A stretch of 6,034 nt of DNA from JBLHHI01 sp047614125 (GCA_047614125.1 JBLHHI010000159.1:1-6034); one strand, 5' to 3'. Shown: positions 1 through 5,587, counted from the first letter of the stretch. Notes: a model not told the origin generated them from the sequence alone. Program-made: numbers and translations.

Positions 1-1
1 C

Positions 2-1327
2 CTTGCAGATACCGGAAGTTATGATTTGACTTATACATCCGCAATTGGATGCAAAGGGTATGTAACCATACGAGTAAAAGGTTTGCCGATCGTTCGAATT
101 ACCACACTCGATAAGATTTTTTGCGCTAAGGATTCGCTGTTTCTTCTTGCAGCAAGCCCGGTTGGTGGAAGGTTTTATGGCAATGGCGTGGATAGTCTTG
201 GCATCAATCCTGAAGCATTGGGTACGGGCCTTCACAAGGTGTATTACATCTTTGGAACACCAACGTGTTTTAGTATAGACAGTGCAACAATACAAGTCTT
301 GCCGCCCATATCGGGCAGTCTTGATTATGTAAAGGACACCTTATGCGGAAACGAACAAGCTACTCTAACACTCTCTGCATCAGCAGGTAGCGGCAATCCG
401 TTTACGTATCGATGGTTGCCAACGGGTCAAACCAGTCGAAGTATATTCTACAATCCGGGTCAATCGGCCTGGGTATTTGGCGAAATTAGAGATGGTTGTT
501 CCAATGTTTGGATTGACAGTCTTTATTTAAATGTGTTTCCACGTTTAGCCTACACCTTAAACGTGAGTGATACGCAATGTTTTGGTACCATTGGCAGTGC
601 CGAAGTACTTCCGAGTTTTTTGGGAGCGTCAAATATTACTTGGTACACTAATCCAATTAGAACCACCTATGCCATTAATGTTCCGGTATCGAGCACCTAT
701 CGATTTGTGTTGAGAAATGAAGAAACCGGATGTTTTGTTGATTCCAGCATAAGTATTCCTTCGTATTCAAGAATCAATGCTTATTTCATTACCACACCTT
801 CTGAGGGAAATTGTTTAAATCCATTTAATCCTACCCTATATATCATAAATTTTTCGGAGGGGGCAACAACCGGAACTTGGGAGTTTGGGGATGGAGCCAT
901 GGAAGGATATACCACGAACTCAAATCCAATTCACGTGTATTCCACCGATACCAACAAATATCGAATTCGTTTGCTGATCCAAAATGAAGGAGGGTGTTCT
1001 GATTCTGCTTTTGCTGACGTTTGTGTGGATGATTCTGTGTATAGTTTGGTTCCAACAGCTTTTACTCCAGGCTCGGATGGCCTAAATGACGTATTTCATA
1101 TTTATACTGCGGGAGTAAATGAGTTTCATTTTGAAGTTTTCAATCGCTGGGGAGAGACGGTATTTGAAACCTATGATAAAGATTTTGAGTGGGATGGGTG
1201 GTATTTGGGAAATCCACTGCCCGAGGCGGTTTACGGCTATCAATTAACGTATAAAGGCAAGAAAAGTGTTCGTAAAACAATGGCAGGAACGATCCATATT
1301 TTCCGTTTTCCGAGTCAAGGAAAATAG
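2..1327 (+). CDS. T9SS type B sorting-domain surface/secreted protein, 5'-partial
   Basis: The frame is open from the first complete codon at position 2 to TAG at 1325-1327 (441 residues visible), so the true start and signal peptide lie upstream. Numbering from that codon, residues 1-28 end one Ig-like repeat. Residues about 29-102, 103-180 and 181-258 look like further beta-sandwich repeats, each with cysteines; the GNG...GTGLHKVYY pattern is typical of Bacteroidota adhesin-like repeats. A PKD-type domain follows, with WEFGDG at 293-298. Residues about 350-435 form the gliding-motility-associated C-terminal (CHU_C, T9SS type B) domain: VPTAFTPG, then FNRWGE, EWDG and AGTIHIFR. In this family the C-terminal domain directs export across the outer membrane by the type IX system. 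A six-residue tail (FPSQGK) follows the usual domain end. The passenger function cannot be read from this fragment; adhesion or a matrix role is only a guess. It is not functionally linked to the downstream ribosomal genes. Confidence 0.9.
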   Translation, partial: LADTGSYDLTYTSAIGCKGYVTIRVKGLPIVRITTLDKIFCAKDSLFLLAASPVGGRFYGNGVDSLGINPEALGTGLHKVYYIFGTPTCFSIDSATIQVLPPISGSLDYVKDTLCGNEQATLTLSASAGSGNPFTYRWLPTGQTSRSIFYNPGQSAWVFGEIRDGCSNVWIDSLYLNVFPRLAYTLNVSDTQCFGTIGSAEVLPSFLGASNITWYTNPIRTTYAINVPVSSTYRFVLRNEETGCFVDSSISIPSYSRINAYFITTPSEGNCLNPFNPTLYIINFSEGATTGTWEFGDGAMEGYTTNSNPIHVYSTDTNKYRIRLLIQNEGGCSDSAFADVCVDDSVYSLVPTAFTPGSDGLNDVFHIYTAGVNEFHFEVFNRWGETVFETYDKDFEWDGWYLGNPLPEAVYGYQLTYKGKKSVRKTMAGTIHIFRFPSQGK

Positions 1328-1374
1328 CAAAAAGAGAAAAGCATATTAAATCCTTTCTTTTTTCCTTCAATTGG

Positions 1375-1405
1375 TTGAATATTTCAAAACTTAAAACTAC
1401 TTTTG
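1375..1405 (+). promoter_or_regulatory. Bacteroidota-type promoter for rplM operon
   Basis: TACTTTTG at 1398-1405 fits the Bacteroidota -7 consensus TAnnTTTG exactly. A TTG at 1375-1377 lies 20 bp upstream, the expected place for the -33 TTTG element. Transcription would start at about 1410-1415, giving a leader of about 25-30 nt before the GTG at 1441. The site sits in the gap between the surface-protein gene and rplM, so it can drive the whole rplM-rpsI-rpsB(-tsf) unit. Assigned by consensus match and position only. Confidence 0.7.
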
Positions 1406-1440
1406 CAGCCCTTTTTAAAGGAAACAAAGAGTTAATTATT

Positions 1441-1884
1441 GTGGACACACTTTCATTCAAAACAAAATCAGCCAATGTCAACACCGTTACCAAAAGGTGG
1501 TATGTAGTTGATGCTGAGGGTAAAACCTTAGGAAGATTTGCTTCAGAAGTAGCAAAAATTATTCGAGGTAAGAACAAGCCTGATTTCACACCTCACGTTG
1601 ATTGCGGCGATAACGTTATCGTAATCAACGCTGAAAAAATTACTTTATCTGCCAATAAGATGGCAACGAAGAAATACATTCGTCACACTACCTACCCAGG
1701 TGGTCAGCGCGAAGAAGTTGCGCAAGACTTGTTAAAACGCAAGCCAGAGGCAATGGTTGAGCGAAGCGTAAAAGGAATGTTGCCGAAGAACAAATTGGGA
1801 AGAAAATTATTCCACAATATGTTTGTTTACGCAGGAACGGAGCATCCACACAGTGCCCAAAAACCAGAAGCCATCGAAATTTAG
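1441..1884 (+). CDS. rplM: 50S ribosomal protein L13 (uL13)
   Basis: A 147-residue protein of the large ribosomal subunit; L13 is an early-assembly protein that binds 23S rRNA. Family landmarks are W20-YVVDAEGKTLGRFAS at 20-35, FTPHVDCGDNVIVINAEKI at 49-67, YPGGQR at 85-90, VKGMLPKNKLGR at 110-121 and AGTEHPHSAQKP at 131-142. I chose the GTG at 1441 because it gives the N-terminus MDTLSFKTKSAN, which matches Bacteroidota L13 proteins as I know them. The frame stays open upstream to a TTG at 1375, but that codon is inside the promoter and the extra 22 residues match nothing in L13. There is no good Shine-Dalgarno at the usual distance; AAAGGA ends about 18 nt upstream. The stop TAG at 1882-1884 is 11 nt before rpsI, so the two are co-transcribed. 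Confidence 0.96.
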   Translation: MDTLSFKTKSANVNTVTKRWYVVDAEGKTLGRFASEVAKIIRGKNKPDFTPHVDCGDNVIVINAEKITLSANKMATKKYIRHTTYPGGQREEVAQDLLKRKPEAMVERSVKGMLPKNKLGRKLFHNMFVYAGTEHPHSAQKPEAIEI

Positions 1885-1895
1885 GATACGAGTTC

Positions 1896-2282
1896 ATGGA
1901 GACAATTAATACATCAGGAAGAAGAAAAAATGCCGTTGCACGTGTGTACATCACCGCGGGTTCTGGCAATGTAACCATCAATAAGAAGGATTACAAAGAT
2001 TATTTCCCAACCGCAACACAGCAATATAAGGTGAATCAGCCTTTTATGATTTGTGATTTAACTGGCAAATACGACGTTAAGGCCGTATTAACAGGTGGAG
2101 GAACAACGGGTCAGGCAGAAGCGCTTCGATTGGCAATTTCTAAGGCCATCGTTGAAATGGATCCGGATCAGAAACCAAAACTTCGCGCCGAAGGCTTTAT
2201 GACACGTGATAACCGCATGGTTGAGCGTAAGAAGCCAGGTCAGAAGAAAGCAAGAAAGAAATTCCAGTTTAGCAAAAGATAA
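1896..2282 (+). CDS. rpsI: 30S ribosomal protein S9 (uS9)
   Basis: A 128-residue small-subunit protein; its C-terminal tail reaches the P-site tRNA anticodon region in known ribosomes. Visible landmarks are the N-terminal TSGRRKNAVARVYI at 6-19, GGGTTGQAEALRLAISKA at 67-84, and the basic tail RKKPGQKKARKKFQFSKR at 111-128 with the invariant final KR. The length is normal for the family. The ATG at 1896 has a weak AGGA about 9 nt upstream, overlapping the rplM stop. It lies 11 nt after rplM and 9 nt before rpsB, so it is the middle gene of a tight operon. The L13-S9 pairing is near-universal in bacteria. Confidence 0.97.
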   Translation: METINTSGRRKNAVARVYITAGSGNVTINKKDYKDYFPTATQQYKVNQPFMICDLTGKYDVKAVLTGGGTTGQAEALRLAISKAIVEMDPDQKPKLRAEGFMTRDNRMVERKKPGQKKARKKFQFSKR

Positions 2283-2291
2283 TATTTTTAT

Positions 2292-3053
2292 ATGTCTCAA
2301 ATTACGACTAAAGAACTTTTGGATGCAGGTGTTCACTTTGGACACTTAACCAGAAAGTGGAACCCAAAAATGGCTCCTTTCATTTTCATGGAGCAAAATG
2401 GCATCCACATTATAGATTTAAAGAAAACCCTTTCTAAACTTAACGATGCTCAGTCGGCGGTAAAAGGTATCACAAAGTCTGGCCGAAAGGTCATGTTTGT
2501 GGCTACTAAAAAACAAGCCAAAGACATCGTTCAACGTGAAGCGGAGCGTGTAAACATGCCATTTGTTGTTGAGCGTTGGTTGGGTGGTATGTTAACCAAC
2601 TTCGCCACTGTTCGTAAATCGATTAAGAAAATGCAATCGATCGACAAGATGGCTACCGATGGAACGTATGCCCACTTGAACAAGAAAGAGCGATTGATGA
2701 AAGATCGTGAAAAAGCTAAGTTGGAAAGATTGTTGGGCGGTATTGAAGATTTAAATCGGTTGCCCGCTGCTTTGTTTGTTGTCGATGTAAAACGCGAGCA
2801 CATTGCAGTATCGGAAGCTCAGAAATTGAACATCCCAATTTTTGCAATCGTAGATACCAATTCAAATCCAAACTTGGTGGATCATCCAATTCCTGGCAAC
2901 GACGATGCATCTGCGTCGGTTGAAATCTTGGTACGAGAATTTGCCAATGCAATTGCAGAAGGATTGAGTGAGCGCAAAATGGCTAAAGATGCAGCTAAGA
3001 AAGATGCTAAGCCAGAAGCAAAGGTTGAAGAAGAAACCCCAGCCGCGAGCTAA
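2292..3053 (+). CDS. rpsB: 30S ribosomal protein S2 (uS2)
   Basis: A 253-residue protein of the small-subunit body, assembled late in the known pathway. Signature stretches are TTKELLDAGVHFGHLTRKWNP at 5-25 (the most conserved S2 segment), FIFMEQNGIHIIDL at 30-43, VERWLGGMLTNFATVRKSI at 92-110, LPAALFVVDV near 157-166 and IPIFAIVDTNSNPNLVDHPIPGNDDA near 181-206. The last 25 residues (229-253) form a low-complexity Lys/Ala/Glu tail, variable in this family and probably disordered. The ATG at 2292 gives the expected MSQITTKELL N-terminus; no Shine-Dalgarno is seen in the AT-rich 9-nt gap after rpsI. The next gene is tsf, the standard partner, but 115 nt with a hairpin separates them. Confidence 0.97.
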   Translation: MSQITTKELLDAGVHFGHLTRKWNPKMAPFIFMEQNGIHIIDLKKTLSKLNDAQSAVKGITKSGRKVMFVATKKQAKDIVQREAERVNMPFVVERWLGGMLTNFATVRKSIKKMQSIDKMATDGTYAHLNKKERLMKDREKAKLERLLGGIEDLNRLPAALFVVDVKREHIAVSEAQKLNIPIFAIVDTNSNPNLVDHPIPGNDDASASVEILVREFANAIAEGLSERKMAKDAAKKDAKPEAKVEEETPAAS

Positions 3054-3077
3054 GCACAATAACATTCAAAAAATTTT

Positions 3078-3093
3078 TCGCGCACAAGTGCGA
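3078..3093 (+). other. Small GC-rich hairpin after rpsB
   Basis: TCGCGC at 3078-3083 pairs with GTGCGA at 3088-3093, including one G-U wobble, around the loop ACAA. This 6-bp stem begins 25 nt after the rpsB stop and 17 nt before the larger rpsB-tsf hairpin. No T-run follows, so it does not look like a terminator. It could protect the 3' end of the upstream message or help fold the intergenic RNA; that role is inferred. Confidence 0.4.
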
Positions 3094-3107
3094 TATAAAA
3101 CTTAATC

Positions 3108-3144
3108 AGCCGATGATACCCAAAAAGTATCATCGGTTTCATTT
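3108..3144 (+). terminator. rpsB-tsf intergenic hairpin, possible attenuator/partial terminator
   Basis: CCGATGATAC at 3110-3119 and GTATCATCGG at 3127-3136 are perfect reverse complements (10 bp) around the 7-nt loop CCAAAAA. A G-U and an A-U pair can extend the stem to 12 bp (3108-3138). The following tract TTTCATTT is T-rich but interrupted, so termination would be incomplete at best. Since no TAnnTTTG promoter is visible between here and tsf, some read-through is probably needed to express tsf. A partial terminator would lower EF-Ts mRNA relative to ribosomal protein mRNA; an RNA-processing site is the alternative. Confidence 0.6.
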
Positions 3145-3168
3145 AAAAAATAAATAATAACAAACGTT

Positions 3169-3999
3169 ATGGCAATTACGGCAGCAGCAGTAAACGAACT
3201 GCGAAAAATGACCGGTGCAGGTATGATGGACTGCAAAAAAGCATTACAAGAAAGCAATGGCGATTTTGAAGCGGCCATTGATTTTTTACGTAAGAAGGGA
3301 CAAAAGATATCGGCAAATAGAGCGGATCGAGATGCTACGGAAGGTGCAGTTATCGCTAAGTCATCGACCGATGGCACCATTGGTGTTGTGGTTCGATTGA
3401 GCTGTGAAACTGATTTTGTAGCTAAGAATGATGATTTCGTGGCTTTGGCCGAAGAGATTGCAGAAATCGCACTATCTAATCAACCCGCTGATGTTGAGTC
3501 ACTTAAGGCTTTGAAAATTGGTGATATTTCCATTGGCGAACGCATGATATCCGAAATGGGCAAGATTGGTGAAAAGATTGATGTTACTAAATATGCCACG
3601 TTGAAAGGGGATGCCGTTGTAAGCTACATTCATGCGGGCAATAGAATTGGTGTTTTGGTTGCTCTTAATATGGAGGCTGATGAAGCTATGAAAGATGCAG
3701 GAAGAGACGTAGCTATGCAAATAGCGGCGATGAATCCAGTTTCTGTAGATGAAAACGACATCTCTCAGGAAATGAAAGACCGTGAAATGGAAATTGGTCG
3801 TGAGCAAGCTCGCGCAGAAGGCAAGCCAGACCAAATGATTGATAAAATAGCAGAAGGTAAGTTGAAGCGTTTTTATAAAGACAACACACTCACCATGCAG
3901 TCTTTTGTTAAAGACCCAAGCCTAACCGTAGCACAAATGTTAAACGGCGTTAAAGATGGCCTTAAAGTAGTTGGATTTTCAAGAATTGCTTTGGGCTAA
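3169..3999 (+). CDS. tsf: Translation elongation factor Ts
   Basis: A 276-residue cytoplasmic guanine-nucleotide exchange factor that releases GDP from EF-Tu. The N-terminal UBA-like domain (about 1-55) carries VNELRKMTGAGMMDCKKAL at 8-26, the first family signature. The second, LSCETDFVAKNDDF at 77-90, holds the Asp-Phe pair (D82, F83) that in the E. coli protein intrudes near the EF-Tu Mg2+ site. Two core-domain repeats follow, with the second rich in MxxAGRDVAMQIAAMNP (around 182-202). The C-terminal FYKDNTLTMQSFVKDPSLTV is characteristic of EF-Ts. The length is normal. The ATG at 3169 follows an A-rich leader with no Shine-Dalgarno. It sits 115 nt after rpsB and is followed by an intrinsic terminator, so it ends the rplM-rpsI-rpsB-tsf unit. 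Confidence 0.97.
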   Translation: MAITAAAVNELRKMTGAGMMDCKKALQESNGDFEAAIDFLRKKGQKISANRADRDATEGAVIAKSSTDGTIGVVVRLSCETDFVAKNDDFVALAEEIAEIALSNQPADVESLKALKIGDISIGERMISEMGKIGEKIDVTKYATLKGDAVVSYIHAGNRIGVLVALNMEADEAMKDAGRDVAMQIAAMNPVSVDENDISQEMKDREMEIGREQARAEGKPDQMIDKIAEGKLKRFYKDNTLTMQSFVKDPSLTVAQMLNGVKDGLKVVGFSRIALG

Positions 4000-4016
4000 A
4001 TAATTTTATTCAAAAC

Positions 4017-4050
4017 AAAAAAAAAGAGGAGTGTGAGCTCCTCTTTTTTT
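4017..4050 (+). terminator. Intrinsic terminator after tsf
   Basis: GAGGAG at 4026-4031 pairs with CTCCTC at 4038-4043 around the loop TGTGAG. The stem continues as up to seven A-T pairs: the A-run at 4017-4025 against seven T's at 4044-4050. A GC core followed directly by a pure T-run, 18 nt after the tsf stop, is a textbook Rho-independent terminator. The matching A-run would let it work in the opposite direction too. It separates the ribosomal unit from pyrH. Confidence 0.93.
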
Positions 4051-4138
4051 ATGTCCAATTTATGATGTGGGGATTTGTTAAACTTTCTGGCGAGTTGTTG
4101 ATTTACTTTTAATGGCAGAATCATCATTCATGGTAGAA

Positions 4139-4219
4139 CACGTGCAAAAGGCCGTGTCGGTTGTACCCAACGGAAGGTTTTTGGGATTGCCTCAACCACA
4201 GTTCATTGTTTTGCACATG
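4139..4219. repeat. Nested imperfect inverted repeat, 81 nt
   Basis: CACGTGCAAAA at 4139-4149 is the reverse complement of TTTTGCACATG at 4209-4219 at 10 of 11 positions. Inside it GGTTG (4159-4163) pairs with CAACC (4193-4197), and CCCAA (4166-4170) pairs with TTGGG (4181-4185). These nest into one rod with internal loops of 9 and 11 nt and of 2 and 7 nt, ending in a 10-nt loop. It could be a structured RNA, a REP-like or decayed mobile repeat, or a chance arrangement. Confidence 0.35.
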
Positions 4220-4336
4220 GAGTTCATTCAGAGATGCTAAGTCGAATACATTTGGTTGATAAATTGCTTTACAATACCATATTCCAAAAATAATTAAGAC
4301 CCATCAAGACCAGTATCAGCTAAAATTTATGCGACC

Positions 4337-4383
4337 TAATTTTGGTTAAATGCCATTTTATTAACGAGAATTTACCACCTTTG
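4337..4383 (+). promoter_or_regulatory. Candidate pyrH promoter boxes (weak)
   Basis: TAATTTTG at 4337-4344 matches the Bacteroidota TAnnTTTG -7 box exactly but lacks a TTG at 19-21 bp upstream. CACCTTTG at 4376-4383 has one mismatch and lies 60 nt before the pyrH start, also without a clear -33 element. Because the tsf terminator isolates pyrH from the upstream unit, a promoter is expected in this gap; which box is used cannot be told from the sequence. Confidence 0.35.
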
Positions 4384-4406
4384 AACCTCATAAAATAGTG
4401 GGTGGA

Positions 4407-4429
4407 AAGCACTGCTTATTGGAGTGCTT
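4407..4429 (+). promoter_or_regulatory. Hairpin in the pyrH leader
   Basis: AAGCACT at 4407-4413 and AGTGCTT at 4423-4429 are perfect reverse complements (7 bp) with a 9-nt loop, GCTTATTGG. The 3' arm ends 14 nt before the pyrH ATG at 4444, so a folded leader RNA would lie against the ribosome-binding region. As DNA it could also be a dyad operator. Both roles are inferred; a 7-bp dyad can occur by chance. Confidence 0.4.
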
Positions 4430-4443
4430 AAGCCAAAATCGAG

Positions 4444-5151
4444 ATGAAGTATAAAAGGATATTGCTAAAACTCAGTGGGGAAGCCTTACTAGGAACACAA
4501 ACGTACGGCATCGATCAGGAGGTTTTGGTTCGATATGCCAATGAGATTAAGTTGGCCGTAGAAAAAAACATCGAAGTTGCGGTGGTAATTGGTGGTGGAA
4601 ATATTTTTCGAGGAGTTCAGGGTGTTGAAGGCGGGATGGAAGATCGGGCACAAGCGGATTACATGGGCATGTTGGCAACAGTTATAAATGCCATGGCCTT
4701 GCAAGGAGCTCTTGAAAAATTGGGCGTTTATACTCGATTGTTGAGTGCCATTAAAATGGAGCAAATTGCAGAACCCTTCATTCGCCGTAGAGCTATTCGG
4801 CACTTGGAAAAAGGCAGAGTCGTTATTTTCGGCGGAGGAACGGGGAACCCTTACTTCACTACAGATACCGCAGCATCGCTGCGTGCCGTTGAAATTGAAG
4901 CCGACGTATTATTAAAAGGAACACGGGTGGATGGCGTATATACCGCTGACCCTGAAAAGCATACAGATGCTGTTCGCTTTGAAAACATCAGTTTTACAGA
5001 AGCCATCCAACGCAATTTAAAAGTGATGGATATGACGGCTTTTACGCTTTGTCAGGAGAATAAACTTCCAATCATCGTTTTTGACATGAACAAACCACAA
5101 AACTTACTCCACCTTATTGAAGGTGAGAAGGTTGGGACTTTGGTGTCGTAA
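4444..5151 (+). CDS. pyrH: UMP kinase (uridylate kinase)
   Basis: A 235-residue cytoplasmic enzyme of the amino-acid-kinase fold that makes UDP from UMP and ATP, the step after de novo UMP synthesis. In the family it is a hexamer activated by GTP and inhibited by UTP. Visible motifs are KRILLKLSGEAL at 4-15 with the phosphate-binding K9, VVIGGGNIFRG at 47-57, the UMP-contacting segment RAQADYMGMLATVINA at 68-83 (D72), VVIFGGGTGNPYFTTDTAA at 126-144, and the ATP-side LLKGTRVDGVYTADP at 156-170. Length and motifs are all normal, so it should be active. The ATG at 4444 gives the expected N-terminus. No upstream gene shares its message, given the tsf terminator. frr, a frequent downstream partner in bacteria, is absent; a transposon-like element begins 12 nt after the stop. 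Confidence 0.97.
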   Translation: MKYKRILLKLSGEALLGTQTYGIDQEVLVRYANEIKLAVEKNIEVAVVIGGGNIFRGVQGVEGGMEDRAQADYMGMLATVINAMALQGALEKLGVYTRLLSAIKMEQIAEPFIRRRAIRHLEKGRVVIFGGGTGNPYFTTDTAASLRAVEIEADVLLKGTRVDGVYTADPEKHTDAVRFENISFTEAIQRNLKVMDMTAFTLCQENKLPIIVFDMNKPQNLLHLIEGEKVGTLVS

Positions 5152-5163
5152 AGTTTAATTATA

Positions 5164-5195
5164 ACCTGAGTTCGATTAATCTTTTAAAATTCAGA
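5164..5195. repeat. Left terminal inverted repeat of the MITE-like element
   Basis: The outer 14 bases (5164-5177) are a perfect match to the complement of the right end. The inner part, through the shared CAGA at 5192-5195, matches with three substitutions and a one-base gap. The outermost base lies 12 nt after the pyrH stop codon. Confidence 0.8.
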
Positions 5196-5232
5196 TTTGG
5201 ATAGAGGCCAAGTAGTGAGGCGAAAACAGGAA

Positions 5233-5250
5233 GGTTTATATTTATAAACC
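5233..5250. repeat. Internal palindrome of the MITE-like element
   Basis: GGTTTATA at 5233-5240 and TATAAACC at 5243-5250 are perfect 8-bp arms separated by TT. In RNA the innermost pairs would open to form a loop. It is AT-rich, lies about 80 nt after pyrH and could help stop or protect the pyrH transcript; no T-run follows, so simple intrinsic termination is not supported. Confidence 0.5.
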
Positions 5251-5293
5251 GACTGATTTCAACGAAGCTAATTGGGTTTCTAATACAAAAGCT

Positions 5294-5320
5294 CGCATTT
5301 CACTTGTGAAAAGCGATTTT
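5294..5320 (+). terminator. Internal hairpin of the MITE-like element, weak terminator candidate
   Basis: CGCATTTCAC (5294-5303) pairs with GTGAAAAGCG (5306-5315) at nine of ten positions (one A-A mismatch), with TT at the centre. ATTTTC follows directly, a short T-rich stretch on the plus strand. No better terminator is seen between pyrH and this point, so pyrH transcripts may end inside the element. The short T-tract makes this tentative. Confidence 0.3.
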
Positions 5321-5393
5321 CATCGTAAAAATTACTCGAAAGGGCCCGCCCTGTCTTCTAAATTTTTACTCGAAACTCACTGTCCACAAGCGT

Positions 5394-5424
5394 TCTGAAT
5401 TCAAAATATGAATCGAACTCAGGT
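5394..5424. repeat. Right terminal inverted repeat of the MITE-like element
   Basis: The outer 14 bases (5411-5424) mirror the left end perfectly, and TTCTGAATTCAAAA (5393-5406) mirrors the left inner block with one substitution and one gap. TTATA follows immediately, repeating the five bases before the left end. Confidence 0.8.
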
Positions 5425-5429
5425 TTATA

Positions 5430-5584
5430 CCTCAAATTTTCACCGGGCATAATAATATGTGTGATATTTTGTGCTAAGAATTGGACTTTGGTGATTAGTA
5501 TCCCTTAGTTTCTATCACAAATTGACGTGAAAGCCACTAAAGGCTCCATAATAAGTTCATCTACTAAAACAGATACAAACGAAC
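5430..5584. other. Intergenic segment between MITE and convergent gene
   Basis: No gene is supported here. An imperfect dyad pairs TTTgGTGATtAG (5487-5498) with CTATCACAAA (5512-5521): ten pairs with two bulged bases. A second, short one is AGCC/GGCT near 5532-5544. Neither has a T-run on either strand. I see no -7/-33 pair. This is the tail-to-tail gap of two converging genes, so only transcript 3' ends would be expected. Confidence 0.5.
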
Positions 5585-5587
5585 TTA
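5552..5587 (-). terminator. Weak hairpin at the end of the minus-strand surface-protein gene
   Basis: On the minus strand TAAGTTC (5587-5581), starting with the stop codon itself, pairs with GAACTTA (5558-5552). The inner ATCT/AGAT (5574-5571 with 5562-5559) can extend the stem past a bulge of six bases on one side. The sequence after it is only mildly T-rich (TTATTATGG), so efficient termination is doubtful. Confidence 0.3.

Larger units (their letters stand above)
4051..4443. other. Long tsf-pyrH intergenic region, no supported gene
   Basis: These 393 nt contain no convincing gene. A forward frame at 4112-4240 could encode 42 residues, but it resembles nothing I know and has no family motif. 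The minus strand of the same part reads as two short segments broken by a stop. The region is long for a gap before a housekeeping gene in this compact context. It holds a nested inverted repeat (4139-4219), a -7-like TAATTTTG at 4337-4344 without a recognisable -33 partner, a one-mismatch -7-like CACCTTTG at 4376-4383, and a hairpin at 4407-4429. The pyrH promoter presumably lies in its last 110 nt. Confidence 0.6.
5159..5429. mobile_element. MITE-like non-autonomous element, 261 bp, with TTATA target duplication
   Basis: The element proper is 5164-5424. Its left end ACCTGAGTTCGATT (5164-5177) is the exact reverse complement of the right end AATCGAACTCAGGT (5411-5424). With a few mismatches and one gap the similarity runs inward to 5195 on the left and 5394 on the right (shared TTTT...ATTCAGA), giving terminal inverted repeats of about 32 bp. 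TTATA flanks it directly on both sides (5159-5163 and 5425-5429), as expected of a 5-bp target-site duplication. There is no transposase gene, so movement would need a transposase supplied elsewhere. The ACC...GGT ends recall IS982-type termini, but that family link is a guess. A chance origin is very unlikely given the 14-bp perfect ends plus matching flanks. Confidence 0.8.

Noticed and set aside
1319..1365. A/T-rich foldback after the first surface-protein gene (GGAAAA with TTTTCC, and GAAAAG with CTTTC)
   Set aside because: The stem is almost all A-T, overlaps the stop codon, needs bulges and lacks a clean loop or T-run. It is compatible with random purine-rich and pyrimidine-rich tracts.
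1140..1589. 149-codon minus-strand open frame
   Set aside because: It overlaps the well-supported surface-protein gene, the rplM promoter and rplM on the other strand, and encodes no recognisable domain.
3499..3834. 111-codon minus-strand open frame inside tsf
   Set aside because: It is the antisense shadow of a strongly conserved EF-Ts coding region, with no domain signature of its own.
4200..4228. AGTTCATT direct repeat, 21 bp apart
   Set aside because: Only 8 bp in two copies; too short to separate from chance, with no array structure. No CRISPR-type repeat is present anywhere in the window.
4285..4292. Minus-strand -7-like box (CAAAAATA on the plus strand)
   Set aside because: There is no gene on the minus strand for it to drive and no matching -33 element; such short matches are frequent in AT-rich DNA.
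4051..4443. tRNA or known riboswitch in the long gaps
   Set aside because: I looked for a cloverleaf (acceptor stem, GTTC T-loop) and familiar riboswitch cores in 4051-4443 and 5152-5584 and saw none. The GTTCGATT in the mobile element's end resembles a T-loop but lacks the flanking stems.
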